DNA of 64,000 bases from Sphingomonas natans (GCF_030546695.1 NZ_JAUOTP010000008.1:124001-188000), one strand, 5' to 3'; positions 19,674-29,279 are shown, numbered from the stretch's first letter. The notes: a model not told the origin generated them from the letters alone. Program-made: numbers and translations.

Positions 19674-20318
19674 ATGTTCGACATCTGGCAGCACATCGTC
19701 ACCGATTTCGCGAATCTCGGTTCTCCGGCCGCGCTCGGCGCGTTCGGCCAGGTGCTGATGATCGACGTGATGCTCGCGGGCGACAATGCGATCGTGGTCG
19801 GCGCGCTCGCCGCAGGCCTCCCCGCCCAGCAGCGCCGCAAGGTCATCCTGATCGGCATCTTCGCCGCGCTCGTGCTGCGGATCGTCTTCGCGCTGGTCGT
19901 CACGCAGCTATTGCAGGTCGTCGGACTCGTCTTTGCGGGCGGGCTTCTCCTGATCTGGGTCGCGTGGAAGATGTGGCGCGAGCTGCGCGAAAATCCCCAC
20001 ACCGAGGTTCATGAGAGCCTGAAGCCGGCGCGCAGCTTCGCTGCCGCCGCCTGGGCAGTTGCGGTCGCCGATGTCAGCATGAGCCTCGACAATGTGCTCG
20101 CGGTCGCGGGTGCCGCGCGCGACCATCCGGGCATCCTCATCATCGGCCTGATGCTGTCGGTGATCCTGATGGGCGTCGCCGCGAACCTGCTCGCCAAGGT
20201 CATCGAGCGCTATCGCTGGATCGCCTATATCGGGCTGGCCGTGATCCTCTATGTCGCGGGCAAGATGATCTATGACGGGCTGATCAATCCCCATGTCGGG
20301 ATCCTGACGCTCTTCTGA
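19674..20318 (+). CDS. TerC/YjbE family integral membrane protein
   Basis: A 214-residue protein with about six or seven membrane segments and the duplicated TerC signature: MLAGDNAIVVGALAAGLP near residue 34 and VSMSLDNVLAVAGAARDHP near residue 135, each with an acidic Asp plus Asn in the membrane. Members are linked to tellurium resistance and, for the TerC-like Mn exporters, to metal efflux and metalation of exported proteins. An IVFALVVTQLL segment lies between the halves. The rho hairpin lies upstream, so it probably has its own promoter. The substrate is uncertain; a Mn or Ca exporter is the best inference. Confidence 0.88.
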   Translation: MFDIWQHIVTDFANLGSPAALGAFGQVLMIDVMLAGDNAIVVGALAAGLPAQQRRKVILIGIFAALVLRIVFALVVTQLLQVVGLVFAGGLLLIWVAWKMWRELRENPHTEVHESLKPARSFAAAAWAVAVADVSMSLDNVLAVAGAARDHPGILIIGLMLSVILMGVAANLLAKVIERYRWIAYIGLAVILYVAGKMIYDGLINPHVGILTLF

Positions 20319-20321
20319 GCC

Positions 20322-21296
20322 TCAGGGGATCAGGACGGTCGATCCGATCGTCTTGCGGCCCTCCAGCGCGCGATGCGCTTCGGCGACGTCGGCGAGCGGG
20401 AAGCTCTGGCCGATCTCGACCTTCAGCGTGCCGTCGGCGATCCGCGCGAACAGGCGCGCGGCGGCAGCTTCGAGCCGCTCGCGCGTGTCGACATAATCGA
20501 ACATCGTCGGCCGGGTCAGGAAGACCGAGCCGGCCTTCTGCAGCGTCGATGGCAAAACGGCCTCCGGCGCGCCCGAGGCATTGCCGTAGCTGACGACCAG
20601 CCCGCGCTTCGCCGCGCACGCGATCGAGGCCGGCAGGCTCGCCTTGCCGACGCTGTCGAGCACCAGATCGACGCCCGCGGGCACGATCGCGCGCACTTCG
20701 CCCGCCAGCGCATCGAAGCCGCCGCACAGCACATGATCGGCGCCGAGCGCCTCAACGCGCGCGACCTTCTCCGCCGTGCCGACATGCGCGATGACGGTCG
20801 CGCCCAGCGCCTTTAGCCACGGCACGAGCAGCGAGCCGACGCCGCCCGCAGCCGCATGGACGAGCACGTGCTGGCCCGCCTGGACGCCACCGCATTCGCC
20901 GACGAGGAAATCGGCGGTCATCCCCTTCAGCATCACCGCGGCGGCGGTCCGATCGTCCACCGCGTCCGGCAATTTGACGAGGCTCGCAATCGGCATCGTC
21001 CGCGCTGTCGCATAAGCGCCGAGCGGCGCGCCCGCATAAGCGACGCGATCGCCGGGCGCGAAGTCCGTAACGCCCTCGCCCACCGCCTCGATCACGCCCG
21101 CCGCCTCCGAGCCCAGCCCCGTCGGCAGCGGCAGCGGATAGGCGCCCGCGCGATGATAGGTATCGATGAAGTTGAGCCCGATCGCTTTGTGCCGGACGAC
21201 GACCTCGCCTTTCCCCGCCGTCAGCGATCCGATCGCCTCGCGCTCCATCGCCTCCGGCCCGCCGGTGGCGCGAAGCACGATGCGATAGTCGCTCAT
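20322..21296 (-). CDS. qor: NADPH:quinone oxidoreductase (zinc-independent MDR family)
   Basis: A 324-residue medium-chain dehydrogenase/reductase of the quinone oxidoreductase type, which reduces quinones or enones with NADPH. The substrate domain has AIGLNFIDTYHRAGAYP and GLGSEAAGVIEAVGEGV. The nucleotide loop is HAAAGGVGSLLVPWLKALGA near residue 147. The zinc-binding cysteines of alcohol dehydrogenases are missing, which fits Qor. It overlaps the dienelactone hydrolase gene as ATGA, and its stop nearly abuts the TerC-like gene tail to tail (3 bases). Confidence 0.92.
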   Translation of the reverse strand: MSDYRIVLRATGGPEAMEREAIGSLTAGKGEVVVRHKAIGLNFIDTYHRAGAYPLPLPTGLGSEAAGVIEAVGEGVTDFAPGDRVAYAGAPLGAYATARTMPIASLVKLPDAVDDRTAAAVMLKGMTADFLVGECGGVQAGQHVLVHAAAGGVGSLLVPWLKALGATVIAHVGTAEKVARVEALGADHVLCGGFDALAGEVRAIVPAGVDLVLDSVGKASLPASIACAAKRGLVVSYGNASGAPEAVLPSTLQKAGSVFLTRPTMFDYVDTRERLEAAAARLFARIADGTLKVEIGQSFPLADVAEAHRALEGRKTIGSTVLIP

Positions 21297-21991
21297 GCGA
21301 GATGCGCCGCGAAGAATTCGCGCGTGCGCGCTTCGGCCAGACTGGCCGCCTCGTCGCTGCGGCGCTTGCCGAACGTGTCCGCGAAGCCATGATCGACGCC
21401 CGCATATTCCTCGATCGTCACATGCGCGTTGCCGTCGAGCGCGGCGTGGATCTTGGCGCGCGCATCGGCATCAATGAAATGATCCTGCTCGGCGAAGTGC
21501 AGGAGCAGCGGCCTGGCGATCGCGTGCGATTCTCCGAGCATGCCGTCGATCCCGGCGCCGTAGAAGCCGACGCTCGCGTCGATGTCGGTGCGCGTCGCGG
21601 TCAGAAAGCAGACCCGCCCGCCCAGGCAGAAGCCGACGATGCCGATCTTGCCGCCCGTCAGCAGCGCCCGCGCCGCGCGGATCACCGCCTCGACATCCTC
21701 GATGCCCTTGTCGATATCGAACTTGGTCCGGATCTCGAAGCCCTCCGCCATCTGCTCGGGGATGTCGGGATTGAGATCGAGGCCGGGGGCGAAGCGCCAG
21801 AACATGTCGGGCGCGAGCGCGAGATAGCCGAGCGCGGCCCAGTCGTCGGCCTTCTGGCGGATGCCTGCATTCACCCCGAAAATCTCCTGGATGACGATGA
21901 TCGCAGCGGTCGGCTTGGCCGCAGGCGTCGCGCAATAGACATCGAAGCTGCCGCTGCCATCGAGCGCCGCGACCTGGATCGTCTCTGCCAT
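21293..21991 (-). CDS. Dienelactone hydrolase family protein
   Basis: An alpha/beta hydrolase of 232 residues. The nucleophile elbow is VGFCLGGRVCF with catalytic Cys, as in dienelactone hydrolase. Acid and base are expected in LLHFAEQDHFID (Asp) and YAGVDHGFADTFG (His). VIQEIFGVNAGIRQKAD carries the conserved Glu of the family. The ATG at 21991 was chosen because GGAAGG lies six bases upstream; an ATG at 21997 would have no spacing. A longer open frame upstream is antisense to the DUF6489 gene. It is coupled to qor (ATGA), so a joint role in detoxifying reactive carbonyl or aromatic compounds is possible. Confidence 0.9.
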   Translation of the reverse strand: MAETIQVAALDGSGSFDVYCATPAAKPTAAIIVIQEIFGVNAGIRQKADDWAALGYLALAPDMFWRFAPGLDLNPDIPEQMAEGFEIRTKFDIDKGIEDVEAVIRAARALLTGGKIGIVGFCLGGRVCFLTATRTDIDASVGFYGAGIDGMLGESHAIARPLLLHFAEQDHFIDADARAKIHAALDGNAHVTIEEYAGVDHGFADTFGKRRSDEAASLAEARTREFFAAHLA

Positions 21992-22100
21992 GTTCATCCT
22001 TCCGTTACAGGGTCGCCGGGGCCGCTTTTGGCGTCCCTCGACGGTTTCGGCCCGATCCTCTACCAATCCGGCAACCTCGCGCAACGGGAACCGGCCGGCC

Positions 22101-22337
22101 ATGAACATCACGATGAATATCGAATGCACGCCGGAGGAAGCGCGGCGGCTGATGGGCCTGCCCGACATGGCGCCGATCCACGATCTCTATATGGACAAGC
22201 TCAAGCAGACGATGGGCGAAGGCTTCACGCCGGAGGTGATCGAGAACATGATGCGGACGTGGACGCCGATGGGCGAAGTCGGCTTCGGCGTGTGGAAACA
22301 GCTGATCGATCAGATGACGGGATCGGGCAAGAAGTGA
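22101..22337 (+). CDS. DUF6489 family small protein
   Basis: A 78-residue protein beginning MNITMNIECTPEEARRLMGLPD, a pattern of the DUF6489 family found in Alphaproteobacteria. The acidic-hydrophobic helix PIHDLYMDKLKQTM and the GVWKQLIDQMTG tail suggest a compact helical protein. No signal or membrane segment. It overlaps mnmE as GTGA and so is co-transcribed with it. Function unknown. The start at 22101 matches the family, although the frame is open upstream. Confidence 0.78.
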   Translation: MNITMNIECTPEEARRLMGLPDMAPIHDLYMDKLKQTMGEGFTPEVIENMMRTWTPMGEVGFGVWKQLIDQMTGSGKK

Positions 22338-23626
22338 CGCCCGCCCCCGCGGGGGACACGATCTTCGCGCTGTCGAGCGGCGCACCCCCGGCCGCGATCG
22401 CGATCGTGCGGGTCAGCGGGCCCGATGCCGCCACGGCGCTGGAACGGATCGCCGGCAAGCTACCCGCGCCGCGTCACGCGACCTATGCCGCCTTGCACGA
22501 TGCCGAAGGGCGGCTGATCGACCGGGCGTTGCTGCTGTGGATGCCGGGTCCTGCGTCGGCGACGGGCGAGGATCTCGCCGAATTCCATCTGCACGGCGGC
22601 CGCGCGGTGGCCGCAGCGATGCTCGATTGCCTGTCGGGGATGAGCGGGCTGCGGCTGGCGCTGCCCGGCGAGTTCACCCGCCGCGCTTTCCTCAACGGCC
22701 GGATCGATCTGACGGCCGCGGAGGGGCTGGCCGATCTGCTCGCGGCGGAGACCGCCGGTCAGCATGCCCGCGCGCTACGCATGGCCGAAGGCGGCCTAGG
22801 CCGGATCATCGCGCGCTGGCGCGAGACGATCCTGGCTCTGTCGGCGCAGATCGAGGCGGCGATCGAATATGGCGAGAGCGAGAGCGATGTCGGCACGACG
22901 CCCATGCACGAGGAACCGCTGCGCGCGCTCGCCGACCAAGCCGCGCGGTTGCTGGCGACGCCCCCGGCCGAGCGGCTGCGCGATGGCGTTCGGATCGTCG
23001 TCGCGGGTCCGCCGAATTCGGGAAAGTCGAGTCTGATCAATGCGTTGGCCGGACGCGATGTCGCGCTAGCGACGCCGATCGCCGGGACGACGCGCGACAT
23101 CATCGAAGCGCCCGTCTCGCTCGACGGGCAGGCGCTGTTGCTGATCGACACGGCGGGGCTGCGCGAGGGCACAGAAGAGATCGAACGGCTGGGCATCGCC
23201 CGCGCCGAGCAGGCGATCGAGACGGCCGAGCTGATCCTATGGTGCGGCGATCCGGAGGCGTGCCCTGCCCCGGAGCGCAGCCTGTTGTTATTCACACGCG
23301 CCGACGAGCGCGCCGACCATCCTGCAGGCGAGACCTTGCGCGTCTCCATCGTCGAGGCGGAGACACTCGCTTTGCTGCGGCGCAGCATCGCCCTTCGCTG
23401 TCGCACGCTGATTGGCCCGAGCGACGCGCTCGCGCTCAATCGTCGACAGCGGGATCTCGTTGCGTCGATCGGAGCGGAGATTGAGGCGGCGCTGCACTCG
23501 GACGACGTGATTCTTCAGGCCGAGCATCTGCGCCTGTGTCGCGACGCGATTGACGCGCTCCTCGGACGCACGGGCGTCGAGGAGATGCTCGACACTCTGT
23601 TCGGGCGATTCTGCCTAGGAAAATAG
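22334..23626 (+). CDS. mnmE: tRNA uridine-5-carboxymethylaminomethyl modification GTPase MnmE
   Basis: MnmE with MnmG modifies the wobble uridine of tRNAs (cmnm5/nm5). The GTG start overlaps the preceding gene (GTGA), giving a 430-residue protein. The folate-binding N-domain has GAPPAAIAIVRVSGP near residue 16 and GEFTRRAFLNGRIDL. The G domain carries the P-loop VVAGPPNSGKSSLIN near residue 219, the G2/G3 pair IAGTTRDIIE and LLIDTAGLRE, and a TRAD G4-like motif (TRADER) instead of NKxD. The C-terminus FGRFCLGK holds the conserved CxxGK. The unusual G4 would need checking for GTP specificity. Confidence 0.95.
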   Translation: MTPAPAGDTIFALSSGAPPAAIAIVRVSGPDAATALERIAGKLPAPRHATYAALHDAEGRLIDRALLLWMPGPASATGEDLAEFHLHGGRAVAAAMLDCLSGMSGLRLALPGEFTRRAFLNGRIDLTAAEGLADLLAAETAGQHARALRMAEGGLGRIIARWRETILALSAQIEAAIEYGESESDVGTTPMHEEPLRALADQAARLLATPPAERLRDGVRIVVAGPPNSGKSSLINALAGRDVALATPIAGTTRDIIEAPVSLDGQALLLIDTAGLREGTEEIERLGIARAEQAIETAELILWCGDPEACPAPERSLLLFTRADERADHPAGETLRVSIVEAETLALLRRSIALRCRTLIGPSDALALNRRQRDLVASIGAEIEAALHSDDVILQAEHLRLCRDAIDALLGRTGVEEMLDTLFGRFCLGK

Positions 23627-23640
23627 TTCCACGTGGAACA
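23625..23640. promoter_or_regulatory. parS: parS site (ParB-binding centromere), intergenic copy
   Basis: The 14-base palindrome GTTCCACGTGGAAC (23626-23639) matches parS closely and begins at the last base of mnmE. ParB binds it and spreads, and ParA then segregates the origin. It lies 43 bases before mnmG and 2.4 kb before parA. Confidence 0.9.
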
Positions 23641-23668
23641 TCGCGGCTGGAGCGATTAAGGGCGACTT

Positions 23669-25447
23669 ATGCTTGGCGCCGACGTCATCATCATCGGGGG
23701 AGGCCATGCCGGCGTCGAGGCGGCGGCAGCGGTCGCCCGCATCGGCGCGTCGGCAATTCTCGTCACCGCGCGTGCGGACATGATCGGCGCGATGTCGTGC
23801 AATCCGGCGATCGGTGGAATCGGGAAAGGGCACCTCGTCCGTGAGCTCGATGCCTGCGATGGTCTGATGGCGCGCGCCGCAGATCGGGCGGCGATCCATT
23901 ATCGGATGCTCAATCGCTCGAAGGGCCCGGCCGTACGCGGTCCGCGCATCCAGGCCGATCGCAAGCGCTTCCGCGCGGCGATCCAGCGGGAGATCGCTGC
24001 GCTAACCAACCTTGCCATCGTCGAAGCTAGCGTGACCGAACTGCTGCTCGATTCCAGGCGCATCACGGGCGTCCGCCTCGCCGATGGCAGAGCAGTGCAC
24101 GCCGGTGCCGTTGTCCTGGCTACCGGCACGTTCCTCGGCGGACGCCTCCATTTCGGGATGGAGACGTGCGATGGCGGCCGCATCGGCGAGCCCGGCGCGC
24201 ATCCGCTCGCGCGTCAGATCGCCGCTCTGGGCTTGCCCGTCGCGCGCCTGAAGACGGGCACGCCGCCGCGACTCGATGGCCGCATGATCGACTGGGCGGC
24301 GCTCGAAACGCAGCCGAGCGACGAGGAGCCCTGGACCTTTTCCTCCGCTTCCGCCGCGCGGCCGCTCCCGCAGATCGCCTGCGCGATCACCCGGACGAGC
24401 GCGGCGACCCACGACGTGATCCGCGCCAATCTCGATCGATCGCCGCTTTATGCCGGGGTGATCGAGGGCGTCGGCCCGCGTTATTGTCCGTCGATCGAGG
24501 ACAAGATCGTCCGCTTCGGCGACCGCGACGGGCACCAGATCTTCCTCGAACCCGAAGGCCTGGACGATCCAGCCGTCTACCCCAATGGCCTCTCCACTTC
24601 TCTGCCGTGCGACGTGCAGCAGGCGCTGATCGCCACCATTCCCGGGCTCGAGCGCGCCGAGATCCTGCAGCCGGGCTATGCAGTCGAGTATGACCATATC
24701 GATCCGCGCGTGCTCGATCATACGCTTGGCGTGCGCGACGTGCCGGGCCTCTATTGCGCGGGGCAGATCAACGGCACCACGGGCTATGAGGAGGCGGCCG
24801 CGCAAGGAATGGTCGCCGGTCTGGGCGCGGCGCGTCACGTGGCGGGTACGACGCCGGCAATCTTCGATCGGACGCAATCTTATATCGGCGTCATGATCGA
24901 TGACCTGACGCTGCAGGGTGTCACCGAGCCGTATCGCATGCTCACCGCGCGCGCCGAATATCGGCTGCACCTTCGCGCTGACAACGCCATGTCGCGGCTC
25001 GGCCGCTTCGCTCAGGAGGTGGGACTTGCCTCGCCGGATAGGTCCGCGGCGATCGATCGTCATATCGAGGCATTGGCCACGGCGGCATCGTTGTTGGTCC
25101 CGCATAAAGAGGCGATTTTGCGCGGTTTGGACGCCGCAACCGTGGCGCGGTCAGACCCCGGTCTTTCGTCGGTCCAGCCCACGGTCCTGGAAGAGGCCGT
25201 CGCCGATCTCGCGTATCGGCCGTACGTTGAGCGCCAACGTCGCGAGCAGATCGCCCGCCGCGTCGGCGACGAGGCTATACCGCTGCAACGGATCGCGAAC
25301 TTCGGCACCGTCGCCGGGCTTTCGAACGAGATGGTCGAGCGGCTCGACCGCGCGCGTCCGGCAACGCTGGCCGATGCCGGTCGCGTGCGCGGGATCACGC
25401 CGGCGGCGCTTACCGCGATCCTTGCTGCCGTCCGCCGCGCCGCATGA
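23669..25447 (+). CDS. mnmG: tRNA uridine-5-carboxymethylaminomethyl modification enzyme MnmG
   Basis: MnmG (GidA) is the FAD enzyme partner of MnmE in wobble-uridine modification. The 592-residue protein begins with the FAD-binding motif [19 protein letters not shown] at residues 6-24. [21 protein letters not shown] near residue 46 is the family signature with the catalytic Cys region. Later landmarks are [27 protein letters not shown] and [21 protein letters not shown]. It is bordered by two parS sites and overlaps rsmG by four bases (ATGA). Confidence 0.97.
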   Translation: MLGADVIIIGGGHAGVEAAAAVARIGASAILVTARADMIGAMSCNPAIGGIGKGHLVRELDACDGLMARAADRAAIHYRMLNRSKGPAVRGPRIQADRKRFRAAIQREIAALTNLAIVEASVTELLLDSRRITGVRLADGRAVHAGAVVLATGTFLGGRLHFGMETCDGGRIGEPGAHPLARQIAALGLPVARLKTGTPPRLDGRMIDWAALETQPSDEEPWTFSSASAARPLPQIACAITRTSAATHDVIRANLDRSPLYAGVIEGVGPRYCPSIEDKIVRFGDRDGHQIFLEPEGLDDPAVYPNGLSTSLPCDVQQALIATIPGLERAEILQPGYAVEYDHIDPRVLDHTLGVRDVPGLYCAGQINGTTGYEEAAAQGMVAGLGAARHVAGTTPAIFDRTQSYIGVMIDDLTLQGVTEPYRMLTARAEYRLHLRADNAMSRLGRFAQEVGLASPDRSAAIDRHIEALATAASLLVPHKEAILRGLDAATVARSDPGLSSVQPTVLEEAVADLAYRPYVERQRREQIARRVGDEAIPLQRIANFGTVAGLSNEMVERLDRARPATLADAGRVRGITPAALTAILAAVRRAA

Positions 25448-26070
25448 CCGAAGATGACGCAAGGGCGCTCGTCGCCGAAACTGTTCCACGTGAAACATTT
25501 GGGCGGCTTGAGGCGCTCGTCACGTTGGTAGCGGAAGAAAATACGCGGCAGAATCTCGTGGCCCCATCGACGATTCCCATCATGTGGAGCCGCCACGTCC
25601 TCGACTCCTCGCAGCTCTTGCGGCTGGCAGGCGATACGACGGGGGCCTGGCTCGACATCGGCGCGGGCGGCGGATTTCCAGGATTGGTGATCGCGTCGTT
25701 GCGCGACGAGCTGACCTATCTGGTCGAGCCGCGAGCCAAGCGCGCGGCATTCCTGTCCGCTTCGGCCATCGCGCTCGGCGTCGATCATCGGACGACGATC
25801 CTCGCCTCGCGCGTCGAGACGGCACCGATCGACCACCCCTGCGCGATCATCAGCGCGCGCGCGGTCGCCTCTCTCCCTGCCCTGCTCGCGATGGCGGCGC
25901 GCCATGCGACCGACGACACGCTTTGGCTCCTGCCGAAGGGCCGATCTGCAGCCGCCGAGGTGGCGGAGGCGCGGCGAGAGTGGCAGGGTGCATTTCGCCT
26001 GGTGCCGAGTCTTTCGGATCCCGATTCGGCGATCGTCGTGGCGCGGGGCATACGGAGGAAGCGGGCATGA
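25444..26070 (+). CDS. rsmG: 16S rRNA (guanine527-N7)-methyltransferase RsmG
   Basis: RsmG (GidB) methylates G527 in 16S rRNA; its loss gives low-level streptomycin resistance. Of 208 residues, the SAM motif is [16 protein letters not shown] near residue 69, with [23 protein letters not shown] upstream. A parS site is embedded in codons 13-18 and encodes TVPRET, so the codons double as a centromere. The start overlaps mnmG and the stop overlaps parA (ATGA), linking tRNA/rRNA modification and segregation genes in one operon. Confidence 0.95.
   Translation: MTEDDARALVAETVPRETFGRLEALVTLVAEENTRQNLVAPSTIPIMWSRHVLDSSQLLRLAGDTTGAWLDIGAGGGFPGLVIASLRDELTYLVEPRAKRAAFLSASAIALGVDHRTTILASRVETAPIDHPCAIISARAVASLPALLAMAARHATDDTLWLLPKGRSAAAEVAEARREWQGAFRLVPSLSDPDSAIVVARGIRRKRA
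25482..25497. promoter_or_regulatory. parS: parS site inside rsmG
   Basis: TGTTCCACGTGAAACA is a parS sequence with one mismatch in its palindrome, lying within the first codons of rsmG. It is the second parS in the window, 1.86 kb from the first. Confidence 0.92.
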
Positions 26071-26849
26071 ACCGGATCGCGATTGCGAACCAGAAAGGCG
26101 GCGTCGGCAAGACGACGAGCGCGATCAACCTCGCCACTGGGCTCGCCGTGGCCGGTCTGCGCGTGCTGCTCGTCGATTTCGATCCGCAGGGCAACGCTTC
26201 GACCGGGCTCGGCATCGATCAGACCAGCCGCGCTAAATCCTCCTACCAGCTCATCACCGGCGGAGCGCGCCTCGACGAGGTCGTCCGCGCGACGAGCGTC
26301 CCCAAGCTCGACATCGTCCCCGCCACGCAGGACCTTTCGGCGATCGAGGTCGAGCTCGTCGACGAAGCCGATCGCGCGCATCGCCTGAGCGCGGCGCTCG
26401 ATCAGGCCGATGGCCGCTGGGATATCTGCCTGATCGATTGCCCGCCCTCGCTCGGGCTGCTGACGATCAACGCGCTCGTCGCCTCGTCGTCGCTGCTCGT
26501 GCCGCTCCAGTGCGAATTCTTCGCGCTCGAAGGGCTCAGCCAGCTGCTCCACACGGTCGAGCGCGTCCGCGCGCGGCTCAACCCCGACCTCACGATCCTG
26601 GGAATCGCGCTTACCATGTATGATCGCCGCAACCGCCTGTCCGAACAGGTCGCGCAGGACGTCCGCGCCGTGATCGGCGATCTCGTGTTCAAGACGATCA
26701 TCCCGCGCAACGTCCGCCTGTCCGAGGCGCCGAGCCACGGCCTGCCCGCGCTGGTCTATGATCATCGCTGCCCGGGCTCGGAGGCTTATATGGCTCTGTC
26801 GCGCGAGCTGATCGGGCGGCTGCCGCAGACGACGGCGGCGGCCGCGTGA
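26067..26849 (+). CDS. parA: Chromosome partitioning ATPase ParA
   Basis: ParA is a Walker-type ATPase that binds the nucleoid and moves ParB/parS complexes to the poles. The deviant Walker A is ANQKGGVGKTTSAINLA at residues 7-23, with the signature Lys. LLVDFDPQGNASTGLGI is the Walker A' region. LIDCPPSLGLLTINAL holds the Walker B. Length of 260 residues is typical for chromosomal Soj/ParA, without the N-terminal HTH of plasmid ParA. The start overlaps rsmG by four bases, and the stop overlaps parB as GTGA. Confidence 0.97.
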   Translation: MNRIAIANQKGGVGKTTSAINLATGLAVAGLRVLLVDFDPQGNASTGLGIDQTSRAKSSYQLITGGARLDEVVRATSVPKLDIVPATQDLSAIEVELVDEADRAHRLSAALDQADGRWDICLIDCPPSLGLLTINALVASSSLLVPLQCEFFALEGLSQLLHTVERVRARLNPDLTILGIALTMYDRRNRLSEQVAQDVRAVIGDLVFKTIIPRNVRLSEAPSHGLPALVYDHRCPGSEAYMALSRELIGRLPQTTAAAA

Positions 26850-27724
26850 GCGAGGTCAAGCGCGGCCTGGGTCGCGGCCTTTCGGCGCTGCTCGGCGATC
26901 CGCAGCGCGAACAGCTGACGCCACCCGAACAGCGCACTGACGGCGGCATCCGCACGATCAATGTCGGCGCGATCCGCCCCAATCCCGATCAGCCGCGCCG
27001 CCATTTCGACGAAAGCGCGCTCAACGAGCTCGCCGCCTCGATCAAGGCGCGCGGCCTGCTCCAGCCGATCATCGTCCGCACGATCGACGGCGGCTATCAG
27101 ATCGTCGCCGGAGAACGGCGCTGGCGTGCCGCGCAACGCGCGCAGCTGCACGAGATTCCGGCGATCGTCCGCAGCATGAACGACGCCGAGACGTTCGAGC
27201 TCGCGATCATCGAAAATGTCCAGCGGCAGGATCTCAATGCGATCGAAGAAGCCGAGGCTTATCAACGGCTTGGAGCCGATTACGGGCATACGCAGGAGGT
27301 GCTCGGCAAGCTCGTCGGCAAATCCCGCAGCCACATCGCCAATCTGCTTCGCCTCCTCGATCTGCCGGCCGAAGTCCGGCTCGCTCTGGCCGACGGACGG
27401 CTCAGCATGGGGCATGCGCGCGCGCTGATCACTGCCGCCGATCCCGCCGGGCTCGCCGATCAGGTCATCCGCCAGGGCCTGTCGGTGCGCGAGACCGAGC
27501 GGCTCGCCAAGCAGGCCAAGGGCGGCAAGGAAAAGCGTCTCGGCCCGATCGAATATAAGGGCAGCAACACCGATACCGAGGCGCTGGAGCGCCAGCTCGG
27601 CGATCTGCTGGGCCTCAAGGTCGCGATCGCGCATGGCCCGAAGGGCGGGACGGTCACGATTTCCTATTCGACGCTCGATCAGCTTGATCTGATCTGCCAG
27701 CGGCTCAGCGGCGGACCGATCTAG
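26846..27724 (+). CDS. parB: Chromosome partitioning protein ParB
   Basis: ParB is the CTP-dependent clamp that loads at parS and spreads on DNA. The 292-residue protein starts with GTG inside the parA end (MSEVKRGLGRGLSALLGDP is the usual start). The CTPase motifs are visible: GLLQPIIVR (near residue 70) and the AGERRWRAAQ box near 89. The helix-turn-helix LGKLVGKSRSHIANLLRLL near residue 153 recognises parS. The C-terminal dimer domain carries GTVTISYSTLDQLDLICQRL. Both its binding sites lie upstream in the same operon. Confidence 0.97.
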   Translation: MSEVKRGLGRGLSALLGDPQREQLTPPEQRTDGGIRTINVGAIRPNPDQPRRHFDESALNELAASIKARGLLQPIIVRTIDGGYQIVAGERRWRAAQRAQLHEIPAIVRSMNDAETFELAIIENVQRQDLNAIEEAEAYQRLGADYGHTQEVLGKLVGKSRSHIANLLRLLDLPAEVRLALADGRLSMGHARALITAADPAGLADQVIRQGLSVRETERLAKQAKGGKEKRLGPIEYKGSNTDTEALERQLGDLLGLKVAIAHGPKGGTVTISYSTLDQLDLICQRLSGGPI

Positions 27725-27733
27725 AGCGCGGCA

Positions 27734-28759
27734 CTAGCGCCGCCGCGCGGCGTGGCGACTGATCGCGAGTATCTCCTCGTCGGCCACGAAGCTGCCCGCA
27801 TAGCCCGTCGTCTTCAGCCGCCGCTCGGCCTCGCCGAGCCTCCCGATCGCGATGCTGAGCGACTCGGCGGTCCAGCGCGACAGTTCGGAGCGGACCGCGG
27901 CGGTCTCCTTCCAGAAGATCGCGCGGCCGGCGGTCTCCATCACCCGATCGATCCCCTCGCCGCCTTCCATCTGCCCACGCAACTGCGCCAACAGCAACGC
28001 CCGCCGGCTCAGCGCACGCAGGACGGGCACCCCCTCGATCCCCTCGCTCGTCAGGCGCTTGAGCTCGGAGTCGGCGGTGGCCGCCTCGCCGCCGAACACG
28101 GCATGCGCGAGCCGGGTCAGGTCGCCCTCCTCGATACCCGCGCCGAGCGCATCGAGCGCCTCATGGCCGATCTCGCGCACCTGATCCGGCGCGGCGTCGA
28201 CGTAGAGCGCGAGCTTCTTCAGTTCCTGCGCGAGCACCGCCCGGTCGTTCGAAGCGGCAGCGACGAGCCGGCGCGCGACATCGGGGCGCATCGACAGACC
28301 GAGCGCGCGCCCCATCTCGGCAGCCAAGCCGTCGGCATCGCGGCCCTCGGGCGCATAGCAGGCATGGACGATTGCCGCGTCGCTCGCGGTGGCAGCCTTC
28401 ACGAGCTTCGAATCCTTGCGCAGCCCCGGCCCGATCGCGACCGCCGGATTGCCCGCCGCCGACGCCTCCAGCAGAGCTGCCACCGCTTCGGCGGCGTCGT
28501 CGGTCGCGGGATCGAGCCGGATCCAGCGCCGCCCGCCGAACATCGAGATGGAAGCCGCCTCGTCGGCCAGCCGCGCGGGATCGCTCTTGAGCTGCGAGGA
28601 GGTGAAATCTACGCGCTCGACGCCTTCCCCCATCGCCTTGCCCAGCCGCGCCGCGAGCGCGCGCGCCCCTGCCTCGTCGGGGCCGTAGAACAGATAGAGG
28701 CGGATCGCGGGGTCGGCGGCATCGAGCGCGCGGACCAGCCGCGCCTCGGCGGGCTTCAT
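27734..28759 (-). CDS. holA: DNA polymerase III delta subunit
   Basis: HolA is the wrench of the clamp loader, which opens the beta clamp. The ATG at 28759 gives 341 residues beginning MKPAEARLVRAL; the frame is open further upstream but overlaps lptE. LYLFYGPDEAGARALAARLG near residue 22 is the family's vestigial P-loop region, followed by FTSSQLKSDPARLADEAASISMF-type sequence with the clamp-contact area. The C-terminal collar includes VPVLRALSRRALLLAQLRG. It is the last gene of the leuS-lptE-holA operon and ends nine bases from the parB stop. Confidence 0.92.
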   Translation of the reverse strand: MKPAEARLVRALDAADPAIRLYLFYGPDEAGARALAARLGKAMGEGVERVDFTSSQLKSDPARLADEAASISMFGGRRWIRLDPATDDAAEAVAALLEASAAGNPAVAIGPGLRKDSKLVKAATASDAAIVHACYAPEGRDADGLAAEMGRALGLSMRPDVARRLVAAASNDRAVLAQELKKLALYVDAAPDQVREIGHEALDALGAGIEEGDLTRLAHAVFGGEAATADSELKRLTSEGIEGVPVLRALSRRALLLAQLRGQMEGGEGIDRVMETAGRAIFWKETAAVRSELSRWTAESLSIAIGRLGEAERRLKTTGYAGSFVADEEILAISRHAARRR

Positions 28760-28772
28760 CGCGCGCCCCGCG

Positions 28773-29279
28773 TCATTGGTCGGCGGTCTTGGTGCGCGAG
28801 GCGTAGAGCGCGAGACGCGCGACGATCTGGTCGGCAACCTCGCCCGACAGCCGCTCCAGCGCGGTCTGCTCGGCCGCGATCACCGCATATTCGGAGGTGA
28901 CCACGTCGATGCCCGCATCCGATCCCGCGGTCGCATCGAGCAGCACGGTGCCCGCTTCGGCATCGACGAGCTTGTAGCGCGCGCGCAGCGTCCGCCGCTC
29001 GCGCGTCACGGTGTTGTCGGTGCGCACGCCGATGCCCAGGATCTGGTCGTCCAGCTCGACATCCAGCCGATAGCGCGACGCGCCTTTCTGGCCGAGCCGA
29101 TCGACGAGCGCGGTTCGCACCAGCCAGCCATTCTTGCCGCCGATCGGGCCGACCTCGACCGAACTGAGCGTCTGCGCGACCGGCCCTTTGCCGCCCGCGG
29201 CATAAAGCGGGTGCAGGCCGCAGCCGTTGAGCAGCGGGAGAGCGGCGGCGAGCGCCAGCGCGAGAGCGATCCGCTTCAT
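28773..29279 (-). CDS. lptE: LPS assembly lipoprotein LptE
   Basis: LptE plugs the LptD barrel and helps insert lipopolysaccharide into the outer membrane. The 168-residue precursor has a signal peptide with lipobox LLNGC, and the mature N-terminus CGLHPLYA is the alphaproteobacterial LptE signature. The middle holds a [17 protein letters not shown] strand region. The start overlaps the leuS stop (ATGA). The order leuS-lptE-holA is widely conserved. LptD is not in the window. Confidence 0.92.
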   Translation of the reverse strand: MKRIALALALAAALPLLNGCGLHPLYAAGGKGPVAQTLSSVEVGPIGGKNGWLVRTALVDRLGQKGASRYRLDVELDDQILGIGVRTDNTVTRERRTLRARYKLVDAEAGTVLLDATAGSDAGIDVVTSEYAVIAAEQTALERLSGEVADQIVARLALYASRTKTADQ

